Origin: Mantis religiosa
Lineage: Eukaryota; Arthropoda; Insecta; Mantodea; Mantidae
Direction: 5' to 3'
Length of the DNA stretch: 64,000 nucleotides
Assembly: GCA_030765055.1 (NCBI GenBank)
Contig: CM060947.1
Location: forward strand, 257,335,273 to 257,399,272
This document shows, in pieces, positions 31,938 to 43,935 of the stretch (the first letter of the stretch is position 1; each line of letters starts with the position of its first letter). The notes beneath the pieces were generated by a model that worked only from the letters and a program-made list of their open reading frames with translations, did not search any database and was not told the DNA's origin. A program made the position numbers and the translations under genes.

Positions 31938-33357
31938 ACTCCTGGAAATTGAAATAAGAACACCGTGAATCCATCGTCCCAGGAAGAGGAAACTTTATTG
32001 ACACATTCCTGGGGTCAGATACATCACATGATCACACTGACAGAAGCATAGGCACATAGACACAGGCAACAGAGCATGCACAATGTCGCCACTAGTACCG
32101 TGTATATCCACCTTTCGCAGCAATGCAGGCTGCTATTCTCCCATGGAGACGATCGTAGAGATGCTGGATGTAGTGCTGTGGAACGGCTTGCCATGCCATT
32201 TCCAGCTGGCGCCTCTGTTGGACCAGCGTTCGTGCTGGACGTGCAGACCGCGAGAGACGACGTTTCATCCAGTCCCAAACATGCTCAATGAGGGACAGAT
32301 CCGGAGATCTTGCTGGCCAGGGTACTTGACTTACACCTGCTAGAGCACGTTGGGTGGCACGGGATACATGCGGACGTGCATTGTCCTGTTGGAACAGCAA
32401 GTTCCCTTGCCGGTCTAGGAATGGTAGAACGATGGGTTCGATGACGGTTTGGATGTACCGTGCACTATTCAGTGTGCCCTCGACGATCACCAGAGGTGTA
32501 CGGCCAGTGTAGGAGATCGCTCCCCACACCTAGATGCCAGGTGTTGGCCATGTGTGCCTCGGTGGTATGCAGTCCTGATTGTGGCGCTCACCTGCACGGC
32601 GCCAAACACGCATACGACCATCATTGGCACCAAGGCAGAAGAGACTCTCATCGCTGAAGACGACACGTCTCCATTCGTCCCTCCATTCAAGACTGTCGCG
32701 ACATCACTGGAGGCGGGCTGCACGTTGTTGGGGCGTGAGCTGAAGACGGCCTAACGGTTCGCGGGATCGTAGCCCAGCTTCATGGGGACGGTTGCGATAG
32801 GTCCTCACTGATACCCCAGGAGCAACAGTGTCCCTAATTTGCTGGGAAGTGGCGGTGCAGTCCCCTACGGCACTGCGTAGGATCCGACGGTCTTGGCGTG
32901 CATCCGTGCGTCGGTGCGGTCCGGTCCCGGTCAACGGGCACGTGCACTTTTCGCCGACCACTGGCGACAACATCGATGTACTGTGGAGACCTCACGCCCC
33001 ACGTGTTGAGCAATTCGACGGTACGTCCACCCGGCCTCCCAGATGCCCACTATACGCCCTCACTCAAAGTCCGTCAACTGCACATACGGTTCACGTCCAC
33101 GCTGGCGCGGCATGCTACTAGTGTTAAAGACTGCGATGGAGCTCCGTATGCCACGGCAAACTGGCTGACACTGACGGCGGCGGTGCCCAAACGCTGTGCA
33201 GCTAGCGCCATTCGACGGCCAACACTGCGGCTCCTGGTGTGTCCGCTGTGCCGTGCGTGTGATCATTGCTTGTACAGCCCTCTCGCAGTGTCCGGAGCAA
33301 GTATGGTGGTTCTGACACACCGGCGTCAATGTGTTCTTATTTCCATTTCCAGGAGTG
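31938..33357 (-). mobile_element. Tc1-like transposon, complete with TIRs
   Basis: Bounded by TA target duplications (31936-31937 and 33358-33359). The terminal inverted repeats begin CACTCCTGGAAAT on each side and continue GAAATAAGAACAC, about 27 bp with one mismatch. Length 1420 bp. It encodes a nearly full transposase on the minus strand. Confidence 0.93.
32092..33113 (-). pseudogene. Tc1-like transposase, nearly intact
   Basis: Starts at ATG 33113 (MPRQRGREPYVQLTDFE). A decayed helix-turn-helix stretch follows (DRRILRSAVGDCTATSQQIR). Catalytic motifs are FSDES (first Asp, near 32650), QQDNARPHVSRATQ (second Asp) and LSLIEHVWDWMKRRL (Glu). There are 32 residues between the second Asp and the Glu, fewer than the 34 usual in Tc1. 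It ends ACIAAKGGYTRY. It carries a stop before VWGAIS near 32530, another in place of the Trp in LQWC near 32700, and frame disruption in the N-terminal third. Otherwise well preserved, so a young copy. Confidence 0.85.
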
Positions 33358-33359
33358 TA

Positions 33360-34309
33360 CAATTATTAAAAAAAGGAACAGGAATATTAAAGTCGGTGGT
33401 TCTCTTATACCTGTGTCCACACTATTTTTCTATCTCCTTCCCAAAAAGGCAGAGAATGGCAATGAATGGAATAAGAGTATACAAATATAAGCTAGAAATA
33501 ACAACCAATTGGTTAGAAGGAATGTATGAAGCACTAGTGTAATCCAAAGTGCTGTATGTAGTGGCGATCTAGGGGCGAGGGGGTCACAGAGGTAAACAAA
33601 ACGGTGGATCAAAACTACAGAAGGTTTTGTAAAGAGCTACTAGACTTACCAAGAACAGCACCTAGGGAAGTAGCTTTAGTAGAATTAGGAAAGGCAAGAA
33701 GAAATGGAGTAATAATGGAAAGAACAATAAAATTTTGGTATAGGTGTTTGGGCAAAGAAGAAGCGGAAATAATGAAATTATGCATGAGACAGCAAAAAGA
33801 CTAGAGATCTCCAACAGATATAGGAGGAATTATGGAAAACATGGGCAAGGGAGATATATGGAGATTAGAGTAAAGTAATATAAGCGATGTGGGTAAATTA
33901 GTAAAATGTGGAGTAGAAGATATAGGAAGAGAGGACATATGAAGAAGTCTAGAAAATAAGAAATCGTTACAATTTTACAAGCAAATAAAAAGAAATTGGG
34001 GACGAGGGGCATATGTAGATTACTGCAATAGGCAAGAGAGAGAAGGGTTAGCATGGATGAGGACAGGAATAATATTTCTAAGAGGGACAAGAGGTAGAGA
34101 AAAGGGAATTTGTGAATTGTGTGGGGGGAAAAGAAAGCATAGCACACTGTGTAAGAGAATGCGAGGAGGTTGCAACATGGAGAAAAAAGGTTTGGGAAGA
34201 AAATGGAAAATATTAGAGAAGAGGATAGTAGCTATATAATGTTAACGGGCAGGGAGGAAGAGAAGGTAAGAAGTATTGGTGAGTTCTTGCAGAAAGTAAA
34301 AGAAAAATG
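33360..34309 (+). pseudogene. LINE-B ORF2, C-terminal part (plus strand)
   Basis: Reads NGIRVYKYKLEITTNWLEGMYEALV (parallel to KCKLEMTTKWLETLYDGLV at 18.9 kb), then LYVVAI with stops. In the next frame 33604-33804 gives FCKELLDLPRTAPREVALVELG and TIKFWYRCLGKEEAEIMKL. Further on come NWGRGAYVDYCNRQEREGLAWM and a CCHC knuckle (CELC...AHCVREC, with a one-base shift in the G/A run), ending WEENGKY stop. The RT core is missing because the Tc1 element or truncation lies at the 5' side. The satellite-like 3' UTR follows directly. Confidence 0.75.
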
Positions 34310-35175
34310 AGCCAGAAATGCAAAGAATATAAGAAAGGATGATGATGGACAAGAAAGGGGCTAACTAAGTAACAAGGAGGCATGGTAGTTAAGAGCTAGC
34401 TAGCAGAGCAGAAGACTAGGCTGTCATGTAAGCCAAGGCAGCAACAGGGTGAAGACACATAAATGTAAAGGATATAAAAAGGGAGATGAGGAGAAGAAAG
34501 GGAATAATTAAGTAATTAAGGAGACATGGTGGTTAAGTACTACCTGACAGAGCAGAAGACCAGGGTGTCATGTAAGCCAAGGTAGCAACAAGGTAAATAC
34601 AAATAAATGTAAAGAATATAAGAAAGGAAGATGAAGGGAAGAAAGGGACTAATTAAGTAACAAGGAGATATGGAGGTTAAGAACTACCTGACAGAGCAGA
34701 AGACCAGGGTGTCATGTAAGCCAAGGTAGCAACAAGATAAAGACAAATAAATATAAAGAATATAAGAAAGGAAGATGAGGGGAAGAAAGGGACTAAGTGA
34801 GTAACAAGGAGACATGGAGGTTAAGAGCTACCTGACAGAGCAGAAGACCAGGGTGACATGTTAGCCAAGGTAGTAACAAGGTAAACACACATAAATGTAA
34901 ACAATATAAGAAAGGAAGTTGAGGGGAAGAAACGGACTAATTAAGTAATCAAGAATACATGGAGGTTAAGAGCTACCTGGCAGAGCAGAAGACCAGGGTG
35001 TCATGTAAGCCAAGGTAGCAACAAGATAAAAACACATAAATGTAAAGAATATAAGAAAGGAAGTTGAGGGGAAGAAAGGGGCTAATTAAGTAATAAGGAG
35101 GCGTGGAGGTTAAGAGCTACCTGACAGAGCAGAAGACCAGGGTGTCATGTAAGTCAAGGTAGCAATAAGGTAAGG
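34310..35175 (+). repeat. 145-bp array, LINE-B 3' UTR (about six units)
   Basis: Plus-strand copies of the same 145-bp unit: GGAAGATGAGGGGAAGAAAG, GACTAATTAAGTAACAAGG, GGTTAAGAGCTACCTGACAG, AGCAGAAGACCAGGGTGTC. It begins after the LINE-B coding end and stops at GGTAAGGACAAAT, the same phase as the other two copies. Confidence 0.88.
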
Positions 35176-36420
35176 ACAAATCAATCCAGCCAAAAGTTGT
35201 AAACTGTAAATTTATGGGATAAGCACAATAAGGACGTTTTAAACTTTTTATTTTTTTCAATTTATTACAAAATTGCATGCCTATTTCATAGTTTAAAAAA
35301 TGCACTCTTTGATGTTATACTCAGGTTTCGTCACGAATGTGCCTTTTTATGGTATCCATGTATTCCAAACTACACATTACGTCCAAAAATTTAAAAAAAA
35401 AATTTCTTCAAAATTTATCATAAATTTTTTGACTAACATTCCTTATATCCAACATATCCCCATGAGAGGTGCAGTGTACGTCTAGAAATACCTGTGAAAA
35501 TTATTAGAAGATCATTTCATTCTCAACGGTCTAACCCTGACTGAGAAACTTTTAAAAGGTAGATAAGGTAGATAAGGTTAGGTTATAGAATGCGGATTGC
35601 ATAAAACTCGAGAAAAGAGGCAGATGAATCACCTGATAGAAGGTACAGAATGTCTACTTTGTTCTCATGCTTTCCAGTTAGTGCTAATCCAATATTATCT
35701 CAACTGAAACTTAAGACTTAGCGTTATAATTTTTAAGCTAATTAAAATTAAAAATTACGATCAAATACACATACAAATGTGCCAAAAATTCAGTTTCTGG
35801 AAGTGAAATTTGGATTTTAACTGTAGAGGAGAAAAATGTGAAATCATGTCAAATGCAGTTTTACAATCTTATTTCTTGCTTTCTGAAAACCTTACAAGAG
35901 CAGGAATATGATAAAGGGGACAGAATTCTATAACATTTACTGCCTTGATGATCTCTCGGGAGGCGCCAGCGGCGGTATGGCGCCGGAAGGTGACACAGAA
36001 GCTCCCCGCCAGCGTGTACGTGGGAAGCTTAACTGCTGCGCCACCTGCCCCCCTCGGAGTCATCTTGTACGGTAAGAGATTATCACAACTGACATCGTCA
36101 ATTTCAGATCATTCATGATAGTAATAACCATCACTCCTGAATAAGATGTAGAGTTGGTGGCAGAGGCAAAGTCGTGTGACTGTTACACGTGGGCTTTGTT
36201 CTGTGGAAATGTCTGAGAAGGAAGTCCGACCGGCGGCCACCACATCGCCATGAATTAGCTAGATGGTCTGGGAAAGGTTAATTGCCAGAGACACAGGTGG
36301 CAGCTGATCTGCTTTATTGGGATAGAGGAAGTTCGGTAACGTTGAACCTGACAACTTCCGAATTATGTAGGAGAGGAAGCACAAAAGGAAAAGGAAACCC
36401 GGGGTCTCGTTCTTGAGAGC
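35176..36420. other. unassigned
   Basis: No recognised element. 35940-36060 is a GC-richer island within AT-rich DNA that contains GGTGGCGCAGCAGTTAAGC on the minus strand, slightly tRNA box-A-like, but no box B could be found. Confidence 0.3.
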
Positions 36421-38895
36421 ACAAACATGCAGGTCGAGTAGTCGTGATTGGAACCTATAAACGTCAGATCTACAGCGAGGTACAGTGCTGGTCGTTGATG
36501 TTATAGCTAGGTAGTGTTGGTCAATGATGTTGTACAGTATAGCATCTAGACCGAGTATTGTTTCGAACTTATAAACGTCAGATCTACAGCGAGGTACAGT
36601 GCTGGTCGTTGATTTTGTAGCAAGGTAGTGTTGGTCAATGATGACTATGTGTTGTACAGTATAGCACCTAGACCGATTAATGCTTAGAACCTATAAACGT
36701 CAGATCTACAGCGAGGTACAGTGCTGGTCGTTGATGTTGTAGCTAGGTAGTGTTGGTCAATGATGTTTTTGTGTTGTACAGTATAGCATCTAGGCCGAGC
36801 AATGATTAGAACCTATAAACGTCAGATCTACAGCGAGGTACAGTGTTGGTCGTTGACTTTGTAACAAGGTAGTGTTGGTCAATGATGTCTAGGTGTTGTA
36901 CAGTATAGCACCTAGACCGAGTAATGATCAGAACCTATAAATATCAGATCTACAGTGAGGTACAGTGTTGGTCGTTGATGATATAGATAGGTAGTGTTGG
37001 TCAATCATGTCTGTGTGATGTACAATGTAGCATCTAGACCGAGTATTGATTAGAACTTATAAACGTCAGATCTAGAGCGAGGTACAGTGTTGGTCGCTGA
37101 TTCCTGGGTGATGTACAGTATAACTTCCAGGCCGAGTAGTCATGACTGGAACCTCTAAATCTCAGATCTAGAGCGAGCTACGGTGGTTGTCGCTGATGCC
37201 TGGGTGTTGTACAGTATAGCTTCCAGGTCGAGTAGTCGTGATTGCAACCTCTAAATATCAGATCTAGAGCGAGGTACAGTGTAGGTCGCTGATGCCTGGG
37301 TGTTGTACAGTATAGCTTCCAGGTCGAGTAGTCCTGTTTGGAACCTCTAAATATCAGATCTAGAGCGAGGTACAGTGTTGGTTGCTGATGCCTGGGTGTT
37401 GTACAGTATAGCTTCCAGGTCGAGTAGTCGTGATTGCAACCTCTAAATATCAGATCTAGAGCGAGGTACAGTGTAGGTCGCTGATGCCTGGGTGTTGTAC
37501 AGTATAGCTTCCAGGTCGAGTAGTCCTGTTTGGAACCTCTAAATATCAGATCTAGAGCGAGGTACAGTGTAGGTCGCTGATTCCTGGGTGCTGAACAGTA
37601 TAGCTTCCAGGGCGAGTAGTCGTGATTGGAATCTCTAAATATCAGATCTAGAGCAAGGTACAGCGTTGGTCGCTGATGCCTGGGTGTTGTACAGTATAGC
37701 TTCCAGGGCGAGTAGTCGTGATTGGAATCTCTAAATATCAGATCTAGAGTGAGGTACAGCGTTGGTCGCTGATGCCTGGGTGTTGTACAGTATAGCTTCC
37801 ACGTCGAGTAGTCCTGTTTGGAACCTCTGAATTACAGATTTAGAGCAAGGAACAGTTTTGGTCGCTGATCCTGGGTGTTGTACAGTATAGCTTTCAGGGC
37901 GAGTAGTCGTGATTGCAAGCTTAAATATCAGATCTAGAGCGAGGTACAGTTTTGGTCGCTGATGCCTGGATGTTGTACAGTATAGCTTTCAGGGCAAGTG
38001 GTCGTGATTGCAAGCTTAAATATCAGATCTAGAGCGAGGTACAGTGTTGGTCGCTGATGCCTGGATGTTGTACAGTATAGCTTTCAGGGCGAGTAGTCGT
38101 GATTGCAAGCTTAAATATCAGATCTAGAGCAAGGAACAGTTTTGGTCGCTGATCCTGGGTGTTGTACAGTATAGCTTTCAGGGCAAGTAGTCGTGATTGC
38201 AAGCTTAAATATCATATCTAGAGCGAGGTACAGTGTTGGTCGCTGATCCTGGATGTTGTACAGTATAGCTTTCAGGGCGAGTAGTCGTGATTGCAAGCTT
38301 AAATATCAGATCTAGAGCGAGGTACAGTTTTGGTCGCTGATCCTGGGTGTTGTACAGTATAGCCTTCAGGGCAAGTAGTCGTGATTGCAGGCTTAAATAT
38401 CAGATCTAGAGCGAGGTACAGTGTTGGTCGCTGATCCTGGGTGTTGTACAGTATAGCTTTCGGGGCGAGTAGTCGTGATTGCAAGCTTAAATATCAGATC
38501 TAGAGCGAGGTACAGTTTTGGTCGCTGATGCCTGGATGTTGTACAGTGTAGCTTTCAGGGCGAGTAGTCGTGATTGCAAGCTTAAATATTAGATCTAGAG
38601 CGAGGTACAGTTTTGGTCGCTGATGCCTGGGTGTTGTACAGTATAGCTTTCGGGGCGAGTAGTCGTGATTGCAAGCTTAAATATCAGATCTAGAGCGAGG
38701 TACAGTTTTGGTCGGTGATGCCTGGGTGTTGTACAGTATAGCTTTCGGGGCGAGTAGTCGTGATTGCAAGCTTAAATATCAGATCTAGAGCGAGTTACAG
38801 TTTTGGTCGCTGATGCCTGGGTGTTGTACAGTATAGCTTCCAGGGCGAGTATTCATGATTTGAACCGCTAAACATCTAGAGCGAGGTACCGTTAC
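36421..38895. repeat. tandem array with two unit lengths (satellite G)
   Basis: Landmarks: CAGATCTAGAGCGAGGTACAG, given here as GATCTAGAGCGAGGTACAG, GGTCGCTGATGCCTGGGTG, TTGTACAGTATAGCTTTC and GCGAGTAGTCGTGATTGC. From 36465 to about 37050 most units are about 122 bp (CAGATCT at 36579, 36701, 36823) and contain an extra ~28 bp (GTAGTGTTGGTCAATGATG). From about 37080 to the end units are about 94 bp without it. The array therefore holds an ancestral and a shortened (or lengthened) form side by side. No coding content. Confidence 0.9.
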
Positions 38896-39340
38896 AAGGA
38901 GACTAAATTGAAAAAAATCTGAAAAAGGTCTTTTATCTTTATTAGGTCGGAAACTTTGCAGACCACCCTAATAAAACTGGATATTAAATGTTAAAAATAT
39001 GGGGATCACATATGTAATACCAATTCTTTTGTTATAAAACAAATACCTTTATACATTTTAGATTTCTGAAGAAGTTTAAGTGATGGAACGTTGCATAGGT
39101 CTTTTCTGGTAGCCAGCCAGGACGCTAAGTGAAGTGAATTGACGCTCCAAACGATTCGGTGCTTTAGTTCAAAATGTGTCTGTTAGACAGCCCATGCTTC
39201 CAAATCAATACTAATTTATTTCTTATCTTTCTAATTCTTCCTTCTTATTTTGACTGTTATTTACTTTTTATATTGCACTTATTATTTATTTTCCTTATTC
39301 ACTTATTAATTATAATATGCACTGTCTCCTTTAGTCTGTC
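38896..39340. other. unassigned, with orphan mariner-like terminal motif
   Basis: 38946-38975 reads GGTCGGAAACTTTGCAGACCACCC-like; its core GGAAACTTTGCAGACCACC closely resembles the terminal repeat at 57521-57545. No partner end or transposase is nearby. Confidence 0.4.
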
Positions 39341-39350
39341 TGCACATTGA

Positions 39351-39599
39351 CGGCCGCACCATGGGTCAGTGGTTAGACCGCTTGGCTCTCACCAAGGCGG
39401 TCCGGGTTCGACCCCAGGTGACCGCAAAGTGAGATTTGTGATGGACAACATGGCGCTGGGGCGCGTTTTCTACGGGACCTCCGGTTTCCCCCGCCATCTC
39501 ATTCCACCGGTGCTCCATCTTCATCTCATGTATCATTAGTGTCACCGCCTGCGGTGCCGTATGTTATAAAAGCGGACGTTAAACACTACACATTTCTTT
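39351..39599 (+). mobile_element. tRNA-Glu-derived SINE
   Basis: A 10-bp target duplication TGCACATTGA flanks it (39341-39350 and 39600-39609). The head GGGTCAGTGGTTAGACC (box A) and GGTTCGACCCC (box B) with GGCTCTCACCAAGGCGG between them matches tRNA-Glu(CTC) in layout. The central body includes TTTTCTACGGGACCTCCGG. The tail GCGGACGTTAAACACTACAC resembles a LINE 3' end. The pol III promoter looks well preserved. Confidence 0.9.
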
Positions 39600-39609
39600 T
39601 GCACATTGA

Positions 39610-40980
39610 TATTACTTATTTAATGTAGTGTTAACTGATGACGTCAAAAAAGACTTTACTACTAACTTCCAGTTAATTTCATTACCGTATATTTGGAAGT
39701 TACTAAAGTCTTGTATTTAACCGAGGTTTCCTACACTGTTCATGGATTTCTTTTTTCTCCGGTAAGAAAGTCTAAATAAATATTTCAGCACACAGTTGCC
39801 CCAAACAGATGAAGTGCACTGCCGTTTCTCTGTTGTTTCCTGTAGGAGAAGGGGTTACTATTTGTAATTCCGGACTTTGTGACGACAATTTGCCCCTCAA
39901 ATCCTGGCGGATGCTCTGTCCAAACATGTGGCTGAATTTTGGCAATATCCATTTCAATTTTTCACTACTCCATTTCCTCGGCTCCGTCTTCATGTCATTT
40001 CCGGCACTTTTCCCCATTTCCGTTGGCGTCTTATCGCGTCTTCCAGCTCATTTCAGGCTATACCTGCCATATCGTTATGACCTCCACAGCATCGGAATTG
40101 CATTTCCGAACTAACACTGCCATTCTTTCTACCCCAAACCAAAATGTAACAGGCTTTATTACTTCTGGTGGGATTCTCTCCAGATATTGTGAAGATCAAT
40201 CAAAATGAAACGAACAGTGGATCGCTCTCGACTGTGCTTCCTCCAAGCTTGTTGAACATTTCCCTTGATATTCTGGGTGAAACACCATTTATTGTAACGC
40301 TTTTGTCATCTTCCCTATTGGCCAATTGTGGTGCCGTTGCCACAGGAGTTCAAACCCTGTTCCATATCCGGATTTTGAACCTCCAGTTTAAGCACTTGGT
40401 TACTATAGTGATGACATACCTTGCATTCACTTCCTTTGTTCATTTGTCTGATTAGATAGACATTGTTCGTGTGAATGCTTCATATTTACTGAGTTAAAAC
40501 AAAATCATAGTTTGACTTTTATAACATATGACATACCTAGGACATTTTTTATATTGAGAAAGTTTAAAATACGTTTTGTAAATCTAATTATAGAAGAACA
40601 ATTACAAAACAATAATATTTATAAAGCTGGAAATAAAACTTTTTCGCCTTTTAATGGGACATTTTAAATATGTTAGTATCTCAAAGAGCACTAGTGAATT
40701 GTATTAGGATTTTGTTTCTATAAGAAAGGAGATGTATTTCTCCATGTCCCCTCATTCTGAAAGGCCATTGCATATCTACGGATCTATCAGATTTGAAAAT
40801 TTACTGAACAAAAATGTGTACATCTTATTCCTTGTACATTTTTTGTGATTTTACAGTGTTTATACTTGTCTCAAATACTAAGTCTTTATTCAGTTTTTTA
40901 TCTCTTTGACATACAAAGAGAATGCAATTTCAAGAAAGTTACCTAGGCAACCAGATTTAAAACCTTTGACTGTCAGTTAA
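39610..40980. other. unassigned, possibly unique sequence
   Basis: Overlapping frames of 80-100 codons occur on both strands (39772-40017 minus, 39809-40455 plus). None shows a domain I recognise. This is among the longest stretches without an identified repeat. Confidence 0.3.
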
Positions 40981-41884
40981 AGTCTACTGTATTCAATTAA
41001 TGGAAATTAATTGTTCTTTCACACTGGCCGTGTGTAGGCTAAGTTGTGGAAACGTAGAGTCAGATTGAAAAATTCAATGCCATAGCCGGGATTTGAACCA
41101 GGTTTCCGTCCAGCCGCTCTACCATTGAGCTACTTTGGCCAACGTGCCAATATTACATTAAATTCTCCAACTGACTCGTATTTTCCCGGTAAACCACTAG
41201 GAGTTCTCATAAACACATGAGACAACTACCTTAATGACGACTTACTATGCTGTAAGTACTTTAAGGCCCAGGCTTTATAGTTCGACCACTATTAAGTCTA
41301 TTAATGGAAATTAATTTTTCTTTCACACTGGCCGTGTGCAGGCTAAATTGTGGAAACGTAGAGTCAGACTGAAAAACTCAATGCCATAGCCGGGATTTGA
41401 ATCACGGATCTTCTGGTTTCCGTCCAGCCGCTCTACCAGTGAGCTACTAGTCGGTTGGAGAATTTAATGTCATATCGGCACCTTGGCCGTAGTAGCACAA
41501 TGGCACAGCGGCTGGACGGAAACCAGAAGATCCGTGGTTCAAATTTCGGCTATGGCATTGAATTTTTCAGTCTGACTTCACGTTTCCAATATTCAGCCTA
41601 CACACGGTCAGTGTGAAAGAACAATTAATTTCCATTAATTGACCTAATAGTGGTTAACTATAAATCCCAGGCATTAAAGTACTGACATGTTGTAAGTCGC
41701 CATTAAGGTAGTTGTCTCATGTGTTTATGAGAATTCCTAGTGGTTTACCGGAAAAACACGAGTCGGTTGGAGAATTTAATGTCATATCGGCACGTCGGTC
41801 ATAGTAGCTCAATGGTAGAGTGGCTGGACGGAAACCAGAAGACCCGTGGTTCAAATCCCGGCTATGGCATTGATTTTTTCAGTC
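40981..41884. repeat. palindromic cluster of element F
   Basis: Copies in both orientations: minus at about 40998-41295 and 41300-41450, plus at about 41478-41640 and 41760-41880. The inner pair forms an inverted repeat with arms of about 150 bp around a ~40-bp centre near 41465. Each arm contains the tRNA-like module and the GTGTGAAAGAACAATTAATT end. The best tRNA-like copy (41798-41870) has a paired acceptor stem and D stem, but C at position 33 and a broken T stem. Confidence 0.8.
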
Positions 41885-42550
41885 TGACTCTACGTTTCCA
41901 CAAGTTTTCTACTGTATTCCCTTGTAACTACAATAAGATAATGTTTATCTTGAAGAAGATAGTGCAACAATAAGACATTGACTATCACTTAAAGTCTACT
42001 GTATTCCCTTGTAACTACAATAAGATAAAGTTTATCTTGAAGCAGATAGAGCAATAAGTGTTTCTACAGGAGTAGAGAGAGAGTCATGTATATAAAACAT
42101 TTGACTATTACTTAAAGTCTACTGTATTCCCTTGTAACTACAATAAGATAATGTTTATCTTGAAGTAGGTAGAGCAATAAGTGTTTGTACAAGAGTAGAG
42201 AAAGTCATGTATATAAAATATTTGACTATTACTTAAAGTCTACTGTGTTCCCTTGTAACTACAATAAGATAATGTTTATCTTGAAATAGATAGAGCAATA
42301 AGTGTTTGTACAAGAGTAGAGAAAGTCATGTATATAAAACATTTGACTATCACTGTAGTCTACTGTATTCCCTTGTAACTACAATAAGATAATGTTTATC
42401 TTGAAGTAGATAGAGCAATAAGTGTTTGTACAAGAGTAGAGAAAGTCATGTATATAAAACATTTGACTATTACTTAAAGTCTACTGTATTCCCTTGTAAC
42501 TACAATGAGATAATGTTAATGTTGAAGTAGATAGAGGAAGAAGTGTTTGT
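41885..42550 (-). repeat. satellite A array, about 5.5 units
   Basis: Minus-strand units with a period of 120-121 bp (TTGACTATTA or TTGACTATCAC landmark at 42101, 42222, 42343, 42463). The low-coordinate end breaks inside a unit, unlike the other blocks; the high end stops at AGAAGTGTTTGT. Confidence 0.9.
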
Positions 42551-43504
42551 TACGTTGTATTCATCGCTTTATTTGCACTGCGTTCCTAAAATAGGGTGTT
42601 TTAGTTTGAAGTCATGTTGTCAACATTCAAGAGGAATGTATATCACGGCCATGACAAAGAGAAAGAAATATACTATAATATGTTTATGAATATTCAGGAC
42701 TGTCTAAAGTAGTTTATGATTTAAGGAATAGAAGAATTTTGTTTTGTTCTTAGGTCTCGATTTGGGAGTTCGTTTCGGAGTCGCACCTACTCACAGATTA
42801 AAGTGATTCTTTTGACTCTTGTATCATAATTCTTACTGTCCCAGCACAGCAACCAAAATATTTGCATTTTTTCACCTCTGGTTTATTCTTAAATCCAAAG
42901 AATTTGTGTCTACTTAGCGGCGCCCTATTCAGAATGACTTCAACCAATATTACAACATTCAACGGGGCGCATGCGCGTTACCATTTATGAAGCGATGCAC
43001 CCTGTTGGGAAGGCGCCTTCTTCTACAAACAATTAAATTTTGTTGGCAGCAGCATCAGGAATCGATCGGTGTCCTGCAGGACATCTGCGCCACTACGTGG
43101 TTGTAATATAAACCGCACCAGGAGCACTTAGAGCAATATATCACTTGGCTGTAACAAGTAAACCCCTGGCATACGTCATAACTACCTATTGTTGTTACAT
43201 ATATCACTTCGCTTGTTTTTCCCTTACTTCCCGTTCTGTGCTGGAGCACAACGATTCTAGTTTGCTAGTGTCACGCCACTCTGAAAAAGTATTTAGGGGC
43301 TTTTACACGAAGAATGTACATAAAACAATAAAGTCAACTTGTGTTTGTTTGTAGTTACCGTACTAATGCAAAAAAGTAGTTAACATTCTTTTCTAAGAAA
43401 CAAAATAAATATTAAAAATAATGCCTTCCAGCCTCATAGAAATTATACGTAAAATTAGAGATTGTCAATTTTTAATACATATGTACATATTTTATAAATA
43501 TGTA
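42551..43504. other. unassigned
   Basis: No recognised coding or repeat family. Confidence 0.3.
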
Positions 43505-43935
43505 TTTAAAACCAACTGATGATGATTTAAATATAAGGGCGCCAAACTACGGAGGTCATTAGCGCCCTTTAAAAAACTAGTCATGGCAAAAGCCAAATAT
43601 AAAACTTTCTAAAAACTATACAAGTGTAACAAAACCTATTAAAAATACACGTACATAAAAGATATCAATCAAAACCTACTAAAAATTTCGTTCACTAAAT
43701 CCTAAACTCTAAACTAGAAAAGAATCTAAAAACCTTCTCCACGGGTCTCCACGCACGGCCTACACGTGGGTGGGCATGTTGACCGTCACCCTCAACCACG
43801 AAGAGGAGCCCACACGAGGGAGACTGTTGGCTCGGGCCCCCGGGTGCGCCAAACCCGTACCTACCGAAGTAGGCCCTTAGGGGGGGGGGGGTTAAAACCA
43901 AAGCAGTCCTCCCATATGTCCTTAACTTTTCGTCT
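43505..43935 (-). mobile_element. probable LINE 3' end
   Basis: In minus sense it ends GGGCGCTAATGACCTCCGTAG, here shortened to GCGCTAATGACCTCCGTAG, then GGCGCCC and an ATCATCATC tail, a 3' end style common to several arthropod LINEs. Upstream is a frame with FGAPGGPSQQSPSCGLLF that I cannot place. A G12 run lies near 43880. Confidence 0.4.

Noticed and set aside
32076..33542. several plus-strand ORFs across the Tc1 element
   Set aside because: They lie antisense to the transposase, whose motifs are clear on the minus strand.
35940..36060. SINE or exon in a GC-rich island
   Set aside because: Only a weak box-A-like match; no box B, no target duplication, no splice sites.
38111..38484. two 61-codon ORFs with similar sequence
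   Set aside because: They are the same frame in adjacent units of satellite G; no start context or domain.
41797..41872. tRNA gene
   Set aside because: The cloverleaf is partial: acceptor and D stems pair, but position 33 is C, the top anticodon pair is G-A and the T stem has two mismatches. Several diverged copies sit inside element F, so it is a tRNA-derived module.
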